Source of the DNA: Vibrio salinus
Lineage (GTDB): Bacteria; Pseudomonadota; Gammaproteobacteria; Enterobacterales; Vibrionaceae
Direction: 5' to 3'
NCBI RefSeq assembly: GCF_021272385.1
Contig: NZ_JAJSDZ010000005.1
Span: 1,116,001 to 1,180,000, forward strand
Length of the DNA stretch: 64,000 bases
How positions within the stretch are numbered: position 1 is the stretch's first letter; each line of letters begins with the position of its first letter. Of this stretch, positions 51,412 to 59,654 are shown piece after piece. A program made the position numbers and the translations under genes. The notes under the pieces were generated by a model. The model was not told the origin of the DNA. It saw only the letters and a program-made list of their open reading frames with translations, and searched no databases.

Positions 51412-51449
51412 ATTGATAATACATGCATAACTATGCGAAAATATTCACT
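51412..51449 (+). promoter_or_regulatory. Tandem ARG boxes upstream of argR
   Basis: Compared with the 18-bp ArgR consensus, 51432-51449 (minus strand AGTGAATATTTTCGCATA) matches 13 bases and 51412-51429 matches 11; they are 2 bases apart, close to the 2-3 base spacing of paired E. coli boxes. This supports self-repression by ArgR with arginine. Confidence 0.55.
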
Positions 51450-51461
51450 TATTGTGTATAA

Positions 51462-51476
51462 ATGATCCTGGATCAT
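51462..51476 (+). promoter_or_regulatory. Palindrome over the argR ribosome site
   Basis: ATGATCC, T, GGATCAT: a perfect inverted repeat ending two bases before the argR ATG. It occupies the place of the ribosome site (the only candidate is GGAT in its right arm). Confidence 0.55.
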
Positions 51477-51478
51477 CG

Positions 51479-51949
51479 ATGAGAAATATTGACAAACAAG
51501 ATAGTCTGGTAAGAGCGTTCAAAGCATTACTGAAAGAAGAACGATTTGGTTCACAAAGCGATATTGTTGAAGCGCTGAAGAGTGAAGGTTTCGAAAACAT
51601 CAACCAATCTAAGGTATCAAGGATGTTAACGAAATTTGGCGCAGTAAGAACACGCAATGCCAAAATGGAAATGGTTTACTGCCTTCCGGCAGAACTGGGA
51701 GTACCCACAGTCTCCAGCTCTTTAAGAGAACTCGTTCTTGATATTGACTATAACAACGCACTGGTTGTCATCCATACTGGCCCCGGAGCTGCGCAACTTA
51801 TTGCCCGCCTTTTAGATTCTTTAGGTAAATCAGAAGGTATCCTTGGAGTCGTTGCCGGAGACGATACCATCTTCATCACCCCAACCATAGAAGTCACAAC
51901 AGAACAATTATTTCACTCCGTTTGTGAGCTTTTCGAGTACGCTGGTTAA
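51479..51949 (+). CDS. argR: Arginine repressor
   Basis: ArgR is a hexameric repressor/activator of arginine metabolism and a recombination accessory protein. The start at 51479 gives [26 protein letters not shown], aligning with E. coli ArgR; the earlier GTG at 51452 is an extension. The winged helix includes [31 protein letters not shown], and the C-terminal arginine-binding/oligomer domain has [20 protein letters not shown] and [13 protein letters not shown] (Asp pair for L-arginine). 156 residues. Diverges from mdh, as in E. coli. Confidence 0.98.
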   Translation: MRNIDKQDSLVRAFKALLKEERFGSQSDIVEALKSEGFENINQSKVSRMLTKFGAVRTRNAKMEMVYCLPAELGVPTVSSSLRELVLDIDYNNALVVIHTGPGAAQLIARLLDSLGKSEGILGVVAGDDTIFITPTIEVTTEQLFHSVCELFEYAG

Positions 51950-52281
51950 CAAAAATCACTACATCAACAGGCTTAATTCATGCTTTTTATCTAAAAAACA
52001 TGACATTTATCACATAATTAACTTTGTTGATGTAGTCTTAAATATAGACATAAGCTATTGATCTAAAATATTTTCTTCCTTTATTTTATTATTTTTCTTT
52101 TTCTCATATTCAGAGAATTTAGCTACAATTTTTAACAATATTGCAATTTTCTACGTTTTTTCTGGTATGATGCCGCCGTTTTCACAACAGTTCGTGAAAA
52201 CTTGCCGTTTCTAAAATAGGAATGCTCAAAAGTATTTTTAACTACTCGCGAGTCTACGACAAATATAAGGAAGGGAAAGAC
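51950..52281. other. 332-bp spacer upstream of the TAXI gene
   Basis: AT-rich; contains an extended -10 (TGGTATGAT, -10 box TATGAT at 52166-52171) with no good -35, and a hairpin GTTTTCAC / GTGAAAAC (52178-52201) where transcription would start. I see no reading frame of note before the TAXI gene. Confidence 0.5.
52163..52201 (+). promoter_or_regulatory. Probable TAXI-TRAP promoter with a dyad at the start site
   Basis: Extended -10 element TGGTATGAT followed 7 bases later by an 8-bp inverted repeat (GTTTTCAC / GTGAAAAC, 8-base loop). It may be an operator or a 5' stem-loop. Confidence 0.4.
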
Positions 52282-53250
52282 ATGGCACTAAGTAAGTTAT
52301 TAAAAGTAAGTGCAATTGCTGCAACTCTCTGTGGAGTAAATGCAGCTAACGCTCAGGATTTTATTACTATCGGTACAGGCTCTGTTACTGGGGTATATTA
52401 CCCGACAGGCGGTGCTATTTGTAAATTAGTCAATAAAGAACGCAAAACGCACAATATACGCTGTTCTGTTGAATCAACCGGCGGTTCAATCTATAACGTC
52501 AATACGATTCGTTCAGGAGAGCTGGACTTTGGTATCGTTCAGTCTGACTGGCAATATCATGGTTATAACGGAACCAGTGCCTTTGCTGAACAAGGACCTT
52601 ACAAAAAATTACGAGCAGTCTTCTCTCTTCATACCGAACCATTCAATGTGATTGCCCGGGCAGACTCCGGAATCAAAAATATCAAAGATTTAGCGGGAAA
52701 ACGGGTCAATATCGGTAACCCCGGCTCTGGGGACCGGGCAACAATGCAGGTCGTAATGAACGCTGAAGGCTGGAATCTTGATAGCTTTAAACTGGCTTCG
52801 GAATTGAAAGGTTCAGAACGTTCTCAGGCTTTGTGCGATAATAAAATCGATGCATTCATTTACATGGTTGGGCATCCAAATGGTTCAATCAAAGAAGCAA
52901 CAACATCATGTGATGCTAAACTTATACCGGTAACCGGGCCTGAAATTGATAAAATCGTTGCTGATAACCCTTATTATACCTATACCAATGTGCCCGCAGG
53001 CATGTACCGGGGAACAAGCACTGATGTAAAAAGCTTCGGTGTTGCAGCCACATTGGTGACAACAACAGATGTTTCTGATGATGTTGTTTACAACTTAACA
53101 AAAGCAGTATTTGAAAACTTCAACACATTCAAACGTCTGCATCCTGCTTTTGCAAACCTGAAAAAAGAAGACATGGTCAAAGCTGGTCTGTCAATTCCGC
53201 TTCATCCAGGCGCAATAAAATACTACAAAGAAGTTGGCTTACTGAAATAA
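52282..53250 (+). CDS. TAXI family TRAP transporter solute-binding protein
   Basis: The periplasmic receptor of a TRAP carrier. A signal peptide (MALSKLLKVSAIAATLCGVNAANA, before QDF) is followed by the TAXI pattern FITIGTGSVTGVYYPTGGAIC, SGELDFGIVQSDWQY, GKRVNIGNPGSGDRATM and YPYYTYTNVPAG-like segments; length about 322 residues. The ATG at 52282 has AAGGAAGGG about 8 bases upstream and is preferred to the frame start at 52222. Ligand is unknown; TAXI-TRAP systems are usually linked to glutamate, 2-oxoglutarate or other acids. Followed by the fused permease and a Usp. Confidence 0.95.
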   Translation: MALSKLLKVSAIAATLCGVNAANAQDFITIGTGSVTGVYYPTGGAICKLVNKERKTHNIRCSVESTGGSIYNVNTIRSGELDFGIVQSDWQYHGYNGTSAFAEQGPYKKLRAVFSLHTEPFNVIARADSGIKNIKDLAGKRVNIGNPGSGDRATMQVVMNAEGWNLDSFKLASELKGSERSQALCDNKIDAFIYMVGHPNGSIKEATTSCDAKLIPVTGPEIDKIVADNPYYTYTNVPAGMYRGTSTDVKSFGVAATLVTTTDVSDDVVYNLTKAVFENFNTFKRLHPAFANLKKEDMVKAGLSIPLHPGAIKYYKEVGLLK

Positions 53251-53274
53251 CTCCGATAACCAACTTTAAAATAA

Positions 53275-53302
53275 AGATAAGGAGGCTAAAGCCTCCTTAT
53301 CT
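53275..53302 (+). terminator. Intercistronic hairpin between TAXI and TRAP permease genes
   Basis: AGATAAGGAGGC / GCCTCCTTATCT, perfect 12-bp stem with a 4-base loop and a weak T-run. Likely a partial terminator that keeps the receptor in excess of the permease. Confidence 0.75.
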
Positions 53303-53403
53303 CTTTAAGCACAAAACAAACATTCTCCTTGTGCTGATTTAATTTTCAGTCGTGAAAATTTTTCCCTGATTACTCATAGACCATTTACATGAGGAAAACG
53401 TAC

Positions 53404-55971
53404 ATGACGCAGGTCAATACTTCCGATCAAGATGTTCAGGATATGGTAGCCCAATCCGATACCGGTGCCAGAAATCCTAAGGGACTGGCTGGCCGTATTC
53501 TTTGGGTTGTTCCTGTTTGCTGGTCCCTGTTCCAACTTTGGTATGCATCTCCATTACCATTTATTTTTGATTTCGGTGTTCTTAACGATACCGAAGCAAG
53601 ATCTATTCATTTAGCGTTTGCCATATTTTTAGCGTTTACCGCCTATCCGGCATTTAAAAATTCGTCACGCGAACATATCCCATTAGCAGACTGGATACTT
53701 GCGTTAGCCGGTAGTTTTTCAGCTGCCTATATCTATCTTTTTTACGCCGAACTGGCAGGTCGTTCTGGCGCTCCGACAACGTTAGATATCATTATTTCTG
53801 TATCAGGAATGATCTTGTTGCTTGAAGCCACACGCAGAGCTCTGGGGCCACCGCTTATGATTGTCGCCGGCTTATTTCTTCTCTACACATTTGGCGGCCC
53901 ATACATGCCAGATGTTATTGCACATAAAGGGGCGAGTCTTAACAAAGCCATGTCTCATTTATGGCTGACGACAGAAGGTGTTTTCGGCGTTGCTCTCGGT
54001 GTTTCAACCTCTTTTGTCTTTCTGTTTGTATTATTTGGTGCCATGTTGGAACGAGCTGGAGCCGGGGCATACTTCATAAAAGTCGCCTTTTCAATGCTTG
54101 GTCACATGAGAGGTGGCCCGGCAAAAGCAGCGGTGGTCGCATCCGGACTTTCAGGATTAGTTTCCGGCTCCTCGATTGCCAACGTAGTCACAACCGGAAC
54201 ATTCACAATACCTCTGATGAAACGGGTGGGATTTCCGGGCACCAAGGCCGGGGCCGTCGAAGTTGCAGCTTCAACAAATGGTCAGCTAACCCCACCGATT
54301 ATGGGAGCCGCCGCCTTTTTAATGGTTGAATATGTCGGTATTTCCTACGTTGAAGTCATAAAAGCCGCATTACTTCCGGCATTAATTTCGTACATAGCTC
54401 TTCTTTATATTGTCCATCTGGAAGCCTGTAAAGCAGGCATGACTGGCCTGCCGAGAAGAAAGAAAACCACGACTCTTTTACACAGTCTGCTTTCATTTGT
54501 TGGCACAATCTTAGGCTTATGTGTTTTAAGTGCAGTGGTATACTACGGTGTCGGCTGGACAAAAGACATTTTTGGCACTGCAGCAACACCGGTTGTAACC
54601 GTTGCTCTTCTTATTGTTTATCTTTTACTGGTAAAAATCTCCTCAACATACTCGGAGCATAATACAGGAATAGATGATGTTATTGATGAGGTTCCGGAAC
54701 CGGGGCCAACGGTCAAGTCAGGTATTCATTATCTGTTACCAATTGTTGTGCTGGTATGGTGTCTGACCGTTGAACGTTTTTCTCCGGGTTTGTCCGCATT
54801 CTGGGCAACCGTTTTTATGATGTTTATTCTGATTACCCAACGTCCGTTAATTGCTTTTTTCAACAACACCGGTGATCTTTCCAAACAGTTTAAAGCCGGA
54901 GTTGTTGACCTGGCAGAAAGCTGGGCGGCTGGTGCTCGCAATATGATTGGTATCGGAGTGGCAACAGCTGCAGCAGGAACCGTAGTCGGAGTCGTAACAC
55001 TCACAGGTATCGGTTTGGTGATGACCGATTTTGTTGAATTCATCTCTGGTGGCAGTGTCATCATGATGCTGCTCTTCACTGCGGTAATCAGTCTGGTGTT
55101 AGGAATGGGGCTGCCAACCACAGCAAACTATATTGTTGTTTCAACATTGATGGCTCCGGTTATTGTTACGCTGGGAGCTCAGCATGGACTGATCATTCCA
55201 TTAATTGCTGTGCATCTTTTTGTTTTCTATTTTGGTATTCTGGCTGATGATACACCGCCTGTTGGTCTGGCTGCTTTCGCAGCAGCAGCCATTGCCAAAT
55301 CCGATCCAATACGAACAGGTATTCAAGGCTTTACCTACGATATCCGAACAGCAATATTGCCTTTTATGTTTGTATTTAATACTCAGTTGCTTCTGATCGG
55401 TATTGATACCTGGTGGCATCTTGGTCTAACCATTTTCTCTGCTATTACAGCAATGTTACTATTTTCAGCCGCAACCCAGGGATGGTGGTTTGTACGCAAT
55501 AAATGGTGGGAAACGGTCATATTACTGATTTTAACGTTTAGCTTCTTCCGACCGGGTTTCTGGTGGGATATGATTTATCCGGAGCATGACCTGTATCCTG
55601 GAACACAAATATCCAAACAGGTGCGTCAGCTAAAGCCTCATGAATTACTGACGTTGGTTGTTTCTGGCGAAACACTGGATGGGGACTCAGTAACCAAAAC
55701 CGTCCAGTTGCCATTCGATGACCGGGCAAAAACCCCCGAAGCACGCATTCAGTCAATGGGGTTAATGCTAAGGAAAGAGGAAAACAAAATGATGGTCGAT
55801 ATGGTTGAATTCGGTAGCCCGGCAGAAAAATCAGGCATCGATTTTGACTGGCAAATCGATTCCATCATGGTCAATAACGCCCGTCCGATGAAAGAGTGGG
55901 TTTTTGTTCCTGCGATCTTATTAACATTATTACTTGCGTGGAATCAAAGACGTAGACAAAAATCCAAATAA
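53404..55971 (+). CDS. TRAP transporter fused permease (4TM+12TM)
   Basis: An 855-residue membrane protein that joins the small (DctQ) and large (DctM) TRAP subunits. Hydrophobic helices start at about residue 25; the large-subunit core shows GGPAKAAVVASGLSGLVSGSSIANVVTTG, NGQLTPPIMGAAAFLM and LGMGLPTTANYIVVSTLMAP, typical of the TAXI-type fused family. After the last permease helix comes a cytosolic or periplasmic region with a PDZ-like stretch (VEFGSPAEKSGIDFDWQIDSI), then a final membrane helix (VFVPAILLTLLLAW) and a basic tail: the DUF3394-type C-terminal extension. Start at 53404 chosen for AGGAAAA 8 bases upstream rather than 53389. Imports the ligand of the TAXI protein with a sodium or proton gradient. 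Confidence 0.94.
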   Translation: MTQVNTSDQDVQDMVAQSDTGARNPKGLAGRILWVVPVCWSLFQLWYASPLPFIFDFGVLNDTEARSIHLAFAIFLAFTAYPAFKNSSREHIPLADWILALAGSFSAAYIYLFYAELAGRSGAPTTLDIIISVSGMILLLEATRRALGPPLMIVAGLFLLYTFGGPYMPDVIAHKGASLNKAMSHLWLTTEGVFGVALGVSTSFVFLFVLFGAMLERAGAGAYFIKVAFSMLGHMRGGPAKAAVVASGLSGLVSGSSIANVVTTGTFTIPLMKRVGFPGTKAGAVEVAASTNGQLTPPIMGAAAFLMVEYVGISYVEVIKAALLPALISYIALLYIVHLEACKAGMTGLPRRKKTTTLLHSLLSFVGTILGLCVLSAVVYYGVGWTKDIFGTAATPVVTVALLIVYLLLVKISSTYSEHNTGIDDVIDEVPEPGPTVKSGIHYLLPIVVLVWCLTVERFSPGLSAFWATVFMMFILITQRPLIAFFNNTGDLSKQFKAGVVDLAESWAAGARNMIGIGVATAAAGTVVGVVTLTGIGLVMTDFVEFISGGSVIMMLLFTAVISLVLGMGLPTTANYIVVSTLMAPVIVTLGAQHGLIIPLIAVHLFVFYFGILADDTPPVGLAAFAAAAIAKSDPIRTGIQGFTYDIRTAILPFMFVFNTQLLLIGIDTWWHLGLTIFSAITAMLLFSAATQGWWFVRNKWWETVILLILTFSFFRPGFWWDMIYPEHDLYPGTQISKQVRQLKPHELLTLVVSGETLDGDSVTKTVQLPFDDRAKTPEARIQSMGLMLRKEENKMMVDMVEFGSPAEKSGIDFDWQIDSIMVNNARPMKEWVFVPAILLTLLLAWNQRRRQKSK

Positions 55972-55985
55972 TACAGCATCGATCA

Positions 55986-56011
55986 ATATGTCTGGTTTAT
56001 ACCAGACATAT
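55986..56011 (+). other. Hairpin between TRAP permease and Usp genes
   Basis: ATATGTCTGGT / ACCAGACATAT, 11-bp perfect stem with a 4-base loop, without a T-run. It may protect the permease mRNA end or attenuate transcription into usp. Confidence 0.55.
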
Positions 56012-56079
56012 AATTGTGTAAGATGAACGAAGAAATAAAGTTCACTTACGCAATGAGACTCCTAAATAAAGGTTACGGT

Positions 56080-56517
56080 ATGTATAAACATATATTGGTT
56101 CCTGTGGACTTAAATGAAAAAGGATTTGCCGATAGAGCAGTGCAAATAGCGGTATGGCATGCAAAACACTCAAATGCTGAAATACACTTGCTCAATGTTC
56201 TTCCGGGAATACATATGTCGATGGTTTCGACTTATTTTCCTAAAGATGCTGCAGCGAAAATGAAACAGGATGTCAAAGTACAGCTAAAAGCGTTTGCGAA
56301 ACAACATATCGATGAGGACGTCGTATACAAGACGTACGTAGCAGAAGGAAAGGCTTACTCAACTATTTTGGATTACGCTGAAAAACTTGGCACAGATTTA
56401 ATTATCATTCCCAGCCACAAACGTTCTAAAATTGATAAAGTGATGCTGGGTTCCGTCGCCAGTAAAGTAGTGGAACACTCACCAATCAATGTTATGGTTA
56501 TCAAACCACAAGGATAA
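56080..56517 (+). CDS. Universal stress protein (UspA family)
   Basis: A 145-residue single-domain Usp starting MYKHILVPVDLNEKGFADRAVQIA, with LLNVLP and the C-terminal VMLGSVASKVVEHSPINVMVIKP. The ATG at 56080 has AAAGG 7 bases before it; the frame back to 56014 is not the start. The ATP-binding G-x2-G-x9-G(S/T) motif is altered: the segment reads IPSHKRSKIDKVMLGS, lacking the first two glycines. TRAP transporters often have a Usp neighbour (TeaD regulates TeaABC in Halomonas), so it may regulate the adjacent TRAP carrier. Confidence 0.92.
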   Translation: MYKHILVPVDLNEKGFADRAVQIAVWHAKHSNAEIHLLNVLPGIHMSMVSTYFPKDAAAKMKQDVKVQLKAFAKQHIDEDVVYKTYVAEGKAYSTILDYAEKLGTDLIIIPSHKRSKIDKVMLGSVASKVVEHSPINVMVIKPQG

Positions 56518-56537
56518 AGGATATAAATCCAGAACAA

Positions 56538-56568
56538 GATATAAGGCGTAAAAACGCCTTATATCTGC
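56538..56568. terminator. Stem-loop between usp and the GH2-like gene
   Basis: GATATAAGGCGT / ACGCCTTATATC, perfect 12-bp stem with a 4-base loop, between converging genes. T-runs are poor on both sides. Confidence 0.6.
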
Positions 56569-56577
56569 TTTGAAAAG

Positions 56578-57387
56578 CTATAAAGGGAAATGACTTACCT
56601 GATTATTAACGGATAGTGGCACCTGAATGCAATGATGAAGGCCATCCAAATCAACTTCGACGGTATACAGACAATCCGTATCATTCTCGCAACCTTCAGA
56701 AGTTACCGGAGCATCTACCTGAAAAAGTGCACTCGCTTCATTCTTCATGACATCAATCGGTACTGAGTAAATGCGCCCGTCAAACTTTATACGAGCAGAA
56801 ACTAACCCGGGTTTTAATAAGCTGAAATGCAGATTGACAAGAACTTCACACCCGCCACCATAATGCCATACTTGTTCAGTCGTGATGCTTGTTAGCCGGA
56901 CATGGGTCTGACACTGCAGATGAGGTTCCCTCCAGATACCAATCTCTGGACGATAAGGGTTATAAGGTAACCGGCCCAATAAACATTGATCATCCTGTCT
57001 AGGAGCATCATCACATAACAAATCATCATCTTCTGAGTGCAAAAATAAGATTTCAAACCGGTTACGGCCAACTGTTAAAAAAGGAAGAATGTCTTTCCGA
57101 TAAACAGACTGCCGCTGATCACAGTCAAAAAGAGCAAAACCGTTCAATCTAACTTCTGCGTAAAAATCAATCCCTTCCAGAACCAAATCTATCGCTGAAT
57201 AGGATAGGAAAGCCTCATCGACCTCAATATCATGCATAAGATGCCATTCCTGACTGGCAATCACCTCTTCAGATAGCTCCACGGGCAAACACTGACTCAA
57301 CGAGCCAGGAAAAGAAATATCGTCCTGAGGTATAGAAAGATCAGTAAGTGGTGACAACTGCCAGAGGCCTGACAAAGAATACTTCAT
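56578..57387 (-). CDS. Stand-alone sugar-binding domain of glycoside hydrolase family 2 type
   Basis: A 269-residue protein without signal peptide. Its N-terminal half resembles the galactose-binding-like (jelly-roll) domain of GH2 beta-mannosidases: LSGLWQLSPLTD, SFPGSLSQCLP, VLEGIDFYAEVRLNG, SVYRKDILPFLTVGRNRFEILF and PEIGIWREPHLQ. The second half is beta-rich, like the following GH2 immunoglobulin-like domain, and the catalytic barrel is absent, so it is not an active glycosidase. It may bind a sugar or act as a regulator. Genes of this type stand between the TRAP system and rraB in Vibrio by my recollection; the function is unknown. Confidence 0.72.
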   Translation of the reverse strand: MKYSLSGLWQLSPLTDLSIPQDDISFPGSLSQCLPVELSEEVIASQEWHLMHDIEVDEAFLSYSAIDLVLEGIDFYAEVRLNGFALFDCDQRQSVYRKDILPFLTVGRNRFEILFLHSEDDDLLCDDAPRQDDQCLLGRLPYNPYRPEIGIWREPHLQCQTHVRLTSITTEQVWHYGGGCEVLVNLHFSLLKPGLVSARIKFDGRIYSVPIDVMKNEASALFQVDAPVTSEGCENDTDCLYTVEVDLDGLHHCIQVPLSVNNQVSHFPL

Positions 57388-57447
57388 TATTATTTTGCTC
57401 TAGATCAATTTTTGGCATTATAACAATGATTATTCAGAAAGCCAGCA

Positions 57448-57489
57448 ACAAAAAATCCTCTTAATATAATGAGAATATATTAAGAGGAT
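57448..57489 (-). terminator. rraB terminator
   Basis: ATCCTCTTAATATA / TATATTAAGAGGAT, perfect 14-bp stem with a 7-base loop; on the minus strand TTTTTTG follows. Confidence 0.88.
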
Positions 57490-57518
57490 CGCTACTTTAT
57501 TATACAGATTAATGAATA

Positions 57519-57929
57519 CTACTCTTCTTCATCCTCATCTGGGTATAACGCATCGTCACCCTCGTAATACGTACCCCATCCATCGTAAATAATGTCATGT
57601 TTTTCGGCCAGTGATACTAATTTTTCAACCTGTATATCAATCTGTTCAGCATTCAGTGCAGACTGCATAATGGCATCACAACAAAGCAGCATGTTTCCAT
57701 CATCATCTTCAACCTCTTCAGCATCCTGGACATCAAAGCCCATCTTAAATGCTTCGATCACCGCTTTTTCCAAACTTACAAAGTCTTCTGCAAAAAGATG
57801 ATGCTCAATCTCATACAAGGCATCTGGATCGCTACCATCTTCAATCAGCGCCTGAATAATATCTCTTGTTTCTTCTTTTTGAATCTCAATTAACTCATCA
57901 ACTGACAGATAATCATCTTCATGAGACAT
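57519..57929 (-). CDS. rraB: Ribonuclease E inhibitor RraB
   Basis: RraB binds RNase E and restrains its cleavage of certain transcripts. Matches E. coli RraB throughout: [60 protein letters not shown] and [11 protein letters not shown], with an acidic tail (PDEDEEE). 136 residues against 138. The ATG is followed by an acidic N-terminal segment of about ten residues not found in E. coli. It lies between the GH2-like gene and tldD and has its own terminator. Confidence 0.96.
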   Translation of the reverse strand: MSHEDDYLSVDELIEIQKEETRDIIQALIEDGSDPDALYEIEHHLFAEDFVSLEKAVIEAFKMGFDVQDAEEVEDDDGNMLLCCDAIMQSALNAEQIDIQVEKLVSLAEKHDIIYDGWGTYYEGDDALYPDEDEEE

Positions 57930-58030
57930 AATGTGCTCCAGAGTTCATTTATGCTTAATTATCAAAGGGCGCCACTATGTCATGCTTAAATAAAAAATGC
58001 CACTTAAACAAGACATCAGTGACGAGAATC

Positions 58031-59476
58031 CTATTCAGTTCCACCGACAGTCAATGCTTCCAGTTTTAATGTTGGTTGCCCAACTCCGACGGGTATACTC
58101 TGACCGGATTTACCACAGACACCAACCCCTTTGTCAATTTCCAGATCATTACCAACCATAGAAACCTGCTGCATTGCTTCTATCCCGGACCCAATCAAAG
58201 TTGCGCCTTTAACCGGATGAGTAATTTTTCCATTTTCGATCAAATAGGCTTCAGAGGCTGAGAACACAAATTTACCAGAAGTAATATCCACCTGCCCGCC
58301 ACCAAAATTGGGGGCGTAAATTCCTTTTTTAACCGTAGAGATAATTTCTTCCGGGGTATGTTCTCCCGGCAACATATATGTATTTGTCATCCGGGGCATG
58401 GGCAAATGTGCGTAGGACTCTCTTCTCCCGTTACCAGTCGGCTCAACGTCCATTAATCTGGCGTTTAACTTATCCTGCATGTAACCTTTAAGAACGCCAT
58501 TTTCGACCAGTACATTATATTGTCCCTTGACACCTTCATCATCAATATTAATAGAACCACGTAAACTTTTCAGAGTACCGTCATCAACAATAGTACAGAT
58601 GTCAGAAGTCACTTTCTCGCCGACCTTACCTGAAAAAACTGATGAACCTTTCCGATTAAAATCACCTTCCAGCCCATGACCAACCGCTTCATGCAACAAC
58701 ACACCGGGCCATCCGGCACCTAAAACCACAGGCATAGTTCCGGCCGGCGCGGCTACCGCTTCTAAATTAACTAATGCCTGCCTGATGGCTTCATCCGCAT
58801 ATTGATGTGCAATACTTTTACCGTCTTTTACCGTAAGAAAGTAAGAATAATCGAAACGACCACCACCACCGGCACTGCCCCGCTCTCTTCTTTCCGCTTT
58901 TTGGGCTAACACACTAATAGAAAGCCTCACCAATGGGCGGCTATCTCCGGCATAAGTTCCATCAATAGCAGCAACTAAAACCTGCTCATGAACCCCGGAT
59001 AAACTAATACTCACTTCTTTAATTAATGGTTCTTTGGTTCTGATGTATGCATCCAGCTCTTTCAGTAAATCCGCTTTTTGTTTTTTTTCCCAGCTTTTTA
59101 AAGGATCCACCCAATCATAATGACCTCGCTCTATAAAACGAGTTGGCGTTTTTACGATTGCCTGCCCTCCAGGATGTGCAATACCCCGGGCTGCTTTCGC
59201 GCTCTGCTGAAGAGCATTAAGATCTAATTGATCCGAATAAGCGAAACCGGTTTTTTCTCCGGATACAGCTCTTACACCAACACCTTTATCGATATTGAAT
59301 GAACCATCTTTAATAATACTATCTTCAAGAACAATAGACTCATGCCAACTGGACTGAAAGTAAATATCGGCATAATCAATCTGTCTGGATGTCATAGAGA
59401 CAAGCGTATCCTGAACATGTTGAGCTGTTAATCCTGTTGGAGCTAAAAGTACCTGTTCTATACTATCAATGGTCAT
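58031..59476 (-). CDS. tldD: Metalloprotease TldD
   Basis: TldD, with TldE/PmbA, forms the heterodimeric protease that degrades unfolded peptides and processes microcin B17 and other modified peptides. The zinc-binding [18 protein letters not shown] (HExxxH) in the second half is intact; other conserved segments include [29 protein letters not shown] and [24 protein letters not shown]. 481 residues, equal to E. coli. Third in rng-yhdP-tldD, with a 178-base gap from yhdP. The pmbA partner is not in the window. Confidence 0.98.
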   Translation of the reverse strand: MTIDSIEQVLLAPTGLTAQHVQDTLVSMTSRQIDYADIYFQSSWHESIVLEDSIIKDGSFNIDKGVGVRAVSGEKTGFAYSDQLDLNALQQSAKAARGIAHPGGQAIVKTPTRFIERGHYDWVDPLKSWEKKQKADLLKELDAYIRTKEPLIKEVSISLSGVHEQVLVAAIDGTYAGDSRPLVRLSISVLAQKAERRERGSAGGGGRFDYSYFLTVKDGKSIAHQYADEAIRQALVNLEAVAAPAGTMPVVLGAGWPGVLLHEAVGHGLEGDFNRKGSSVFSGKVGEKVTSDICTIVDDGTLKSLRGSINIDDEGVKGQYNVLVENGVLKGYMQDKLNARLMDVEPTGNGRRESYAHLPMPRMTNTYMLPGEHTPEEIISTVKKGIYAPNFGGGQVDITSGKFVFSASEAYLIENGKITHPVKGATLIGSGIEAMQQVSMVGNDLEIDKGVGVCGKSGQSIPVGVGQPTLKLEALTVGGTE

Positions 59477-59654
59477 ATATTGCTTTTGCCTTAATTATAT
59501 TGCCAAATCCCCTTATGCCTTAAATCAGCATAGCAGTTCTGACCTGATTCAAATGATTTTATCTGTTACTACACTCTACCATACATAATAGCTGTCATAT
59601 CTTGTGAAGAGGCAACTATCAACTTAAAAGGCGTATTTTATTGCACGCAGGACA

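Larger units (their letters stand above)
51155..51478. other. 324-bp divergent spacer between mdh and argR
   Basis: AT-rich. Holds two tandem ARG-box-like sequences (51412-51449) and a perfect 7-bp inverted repeat just before the argR ATG (51462-51476). No reading frame worth noting. Confidence 0.65.
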
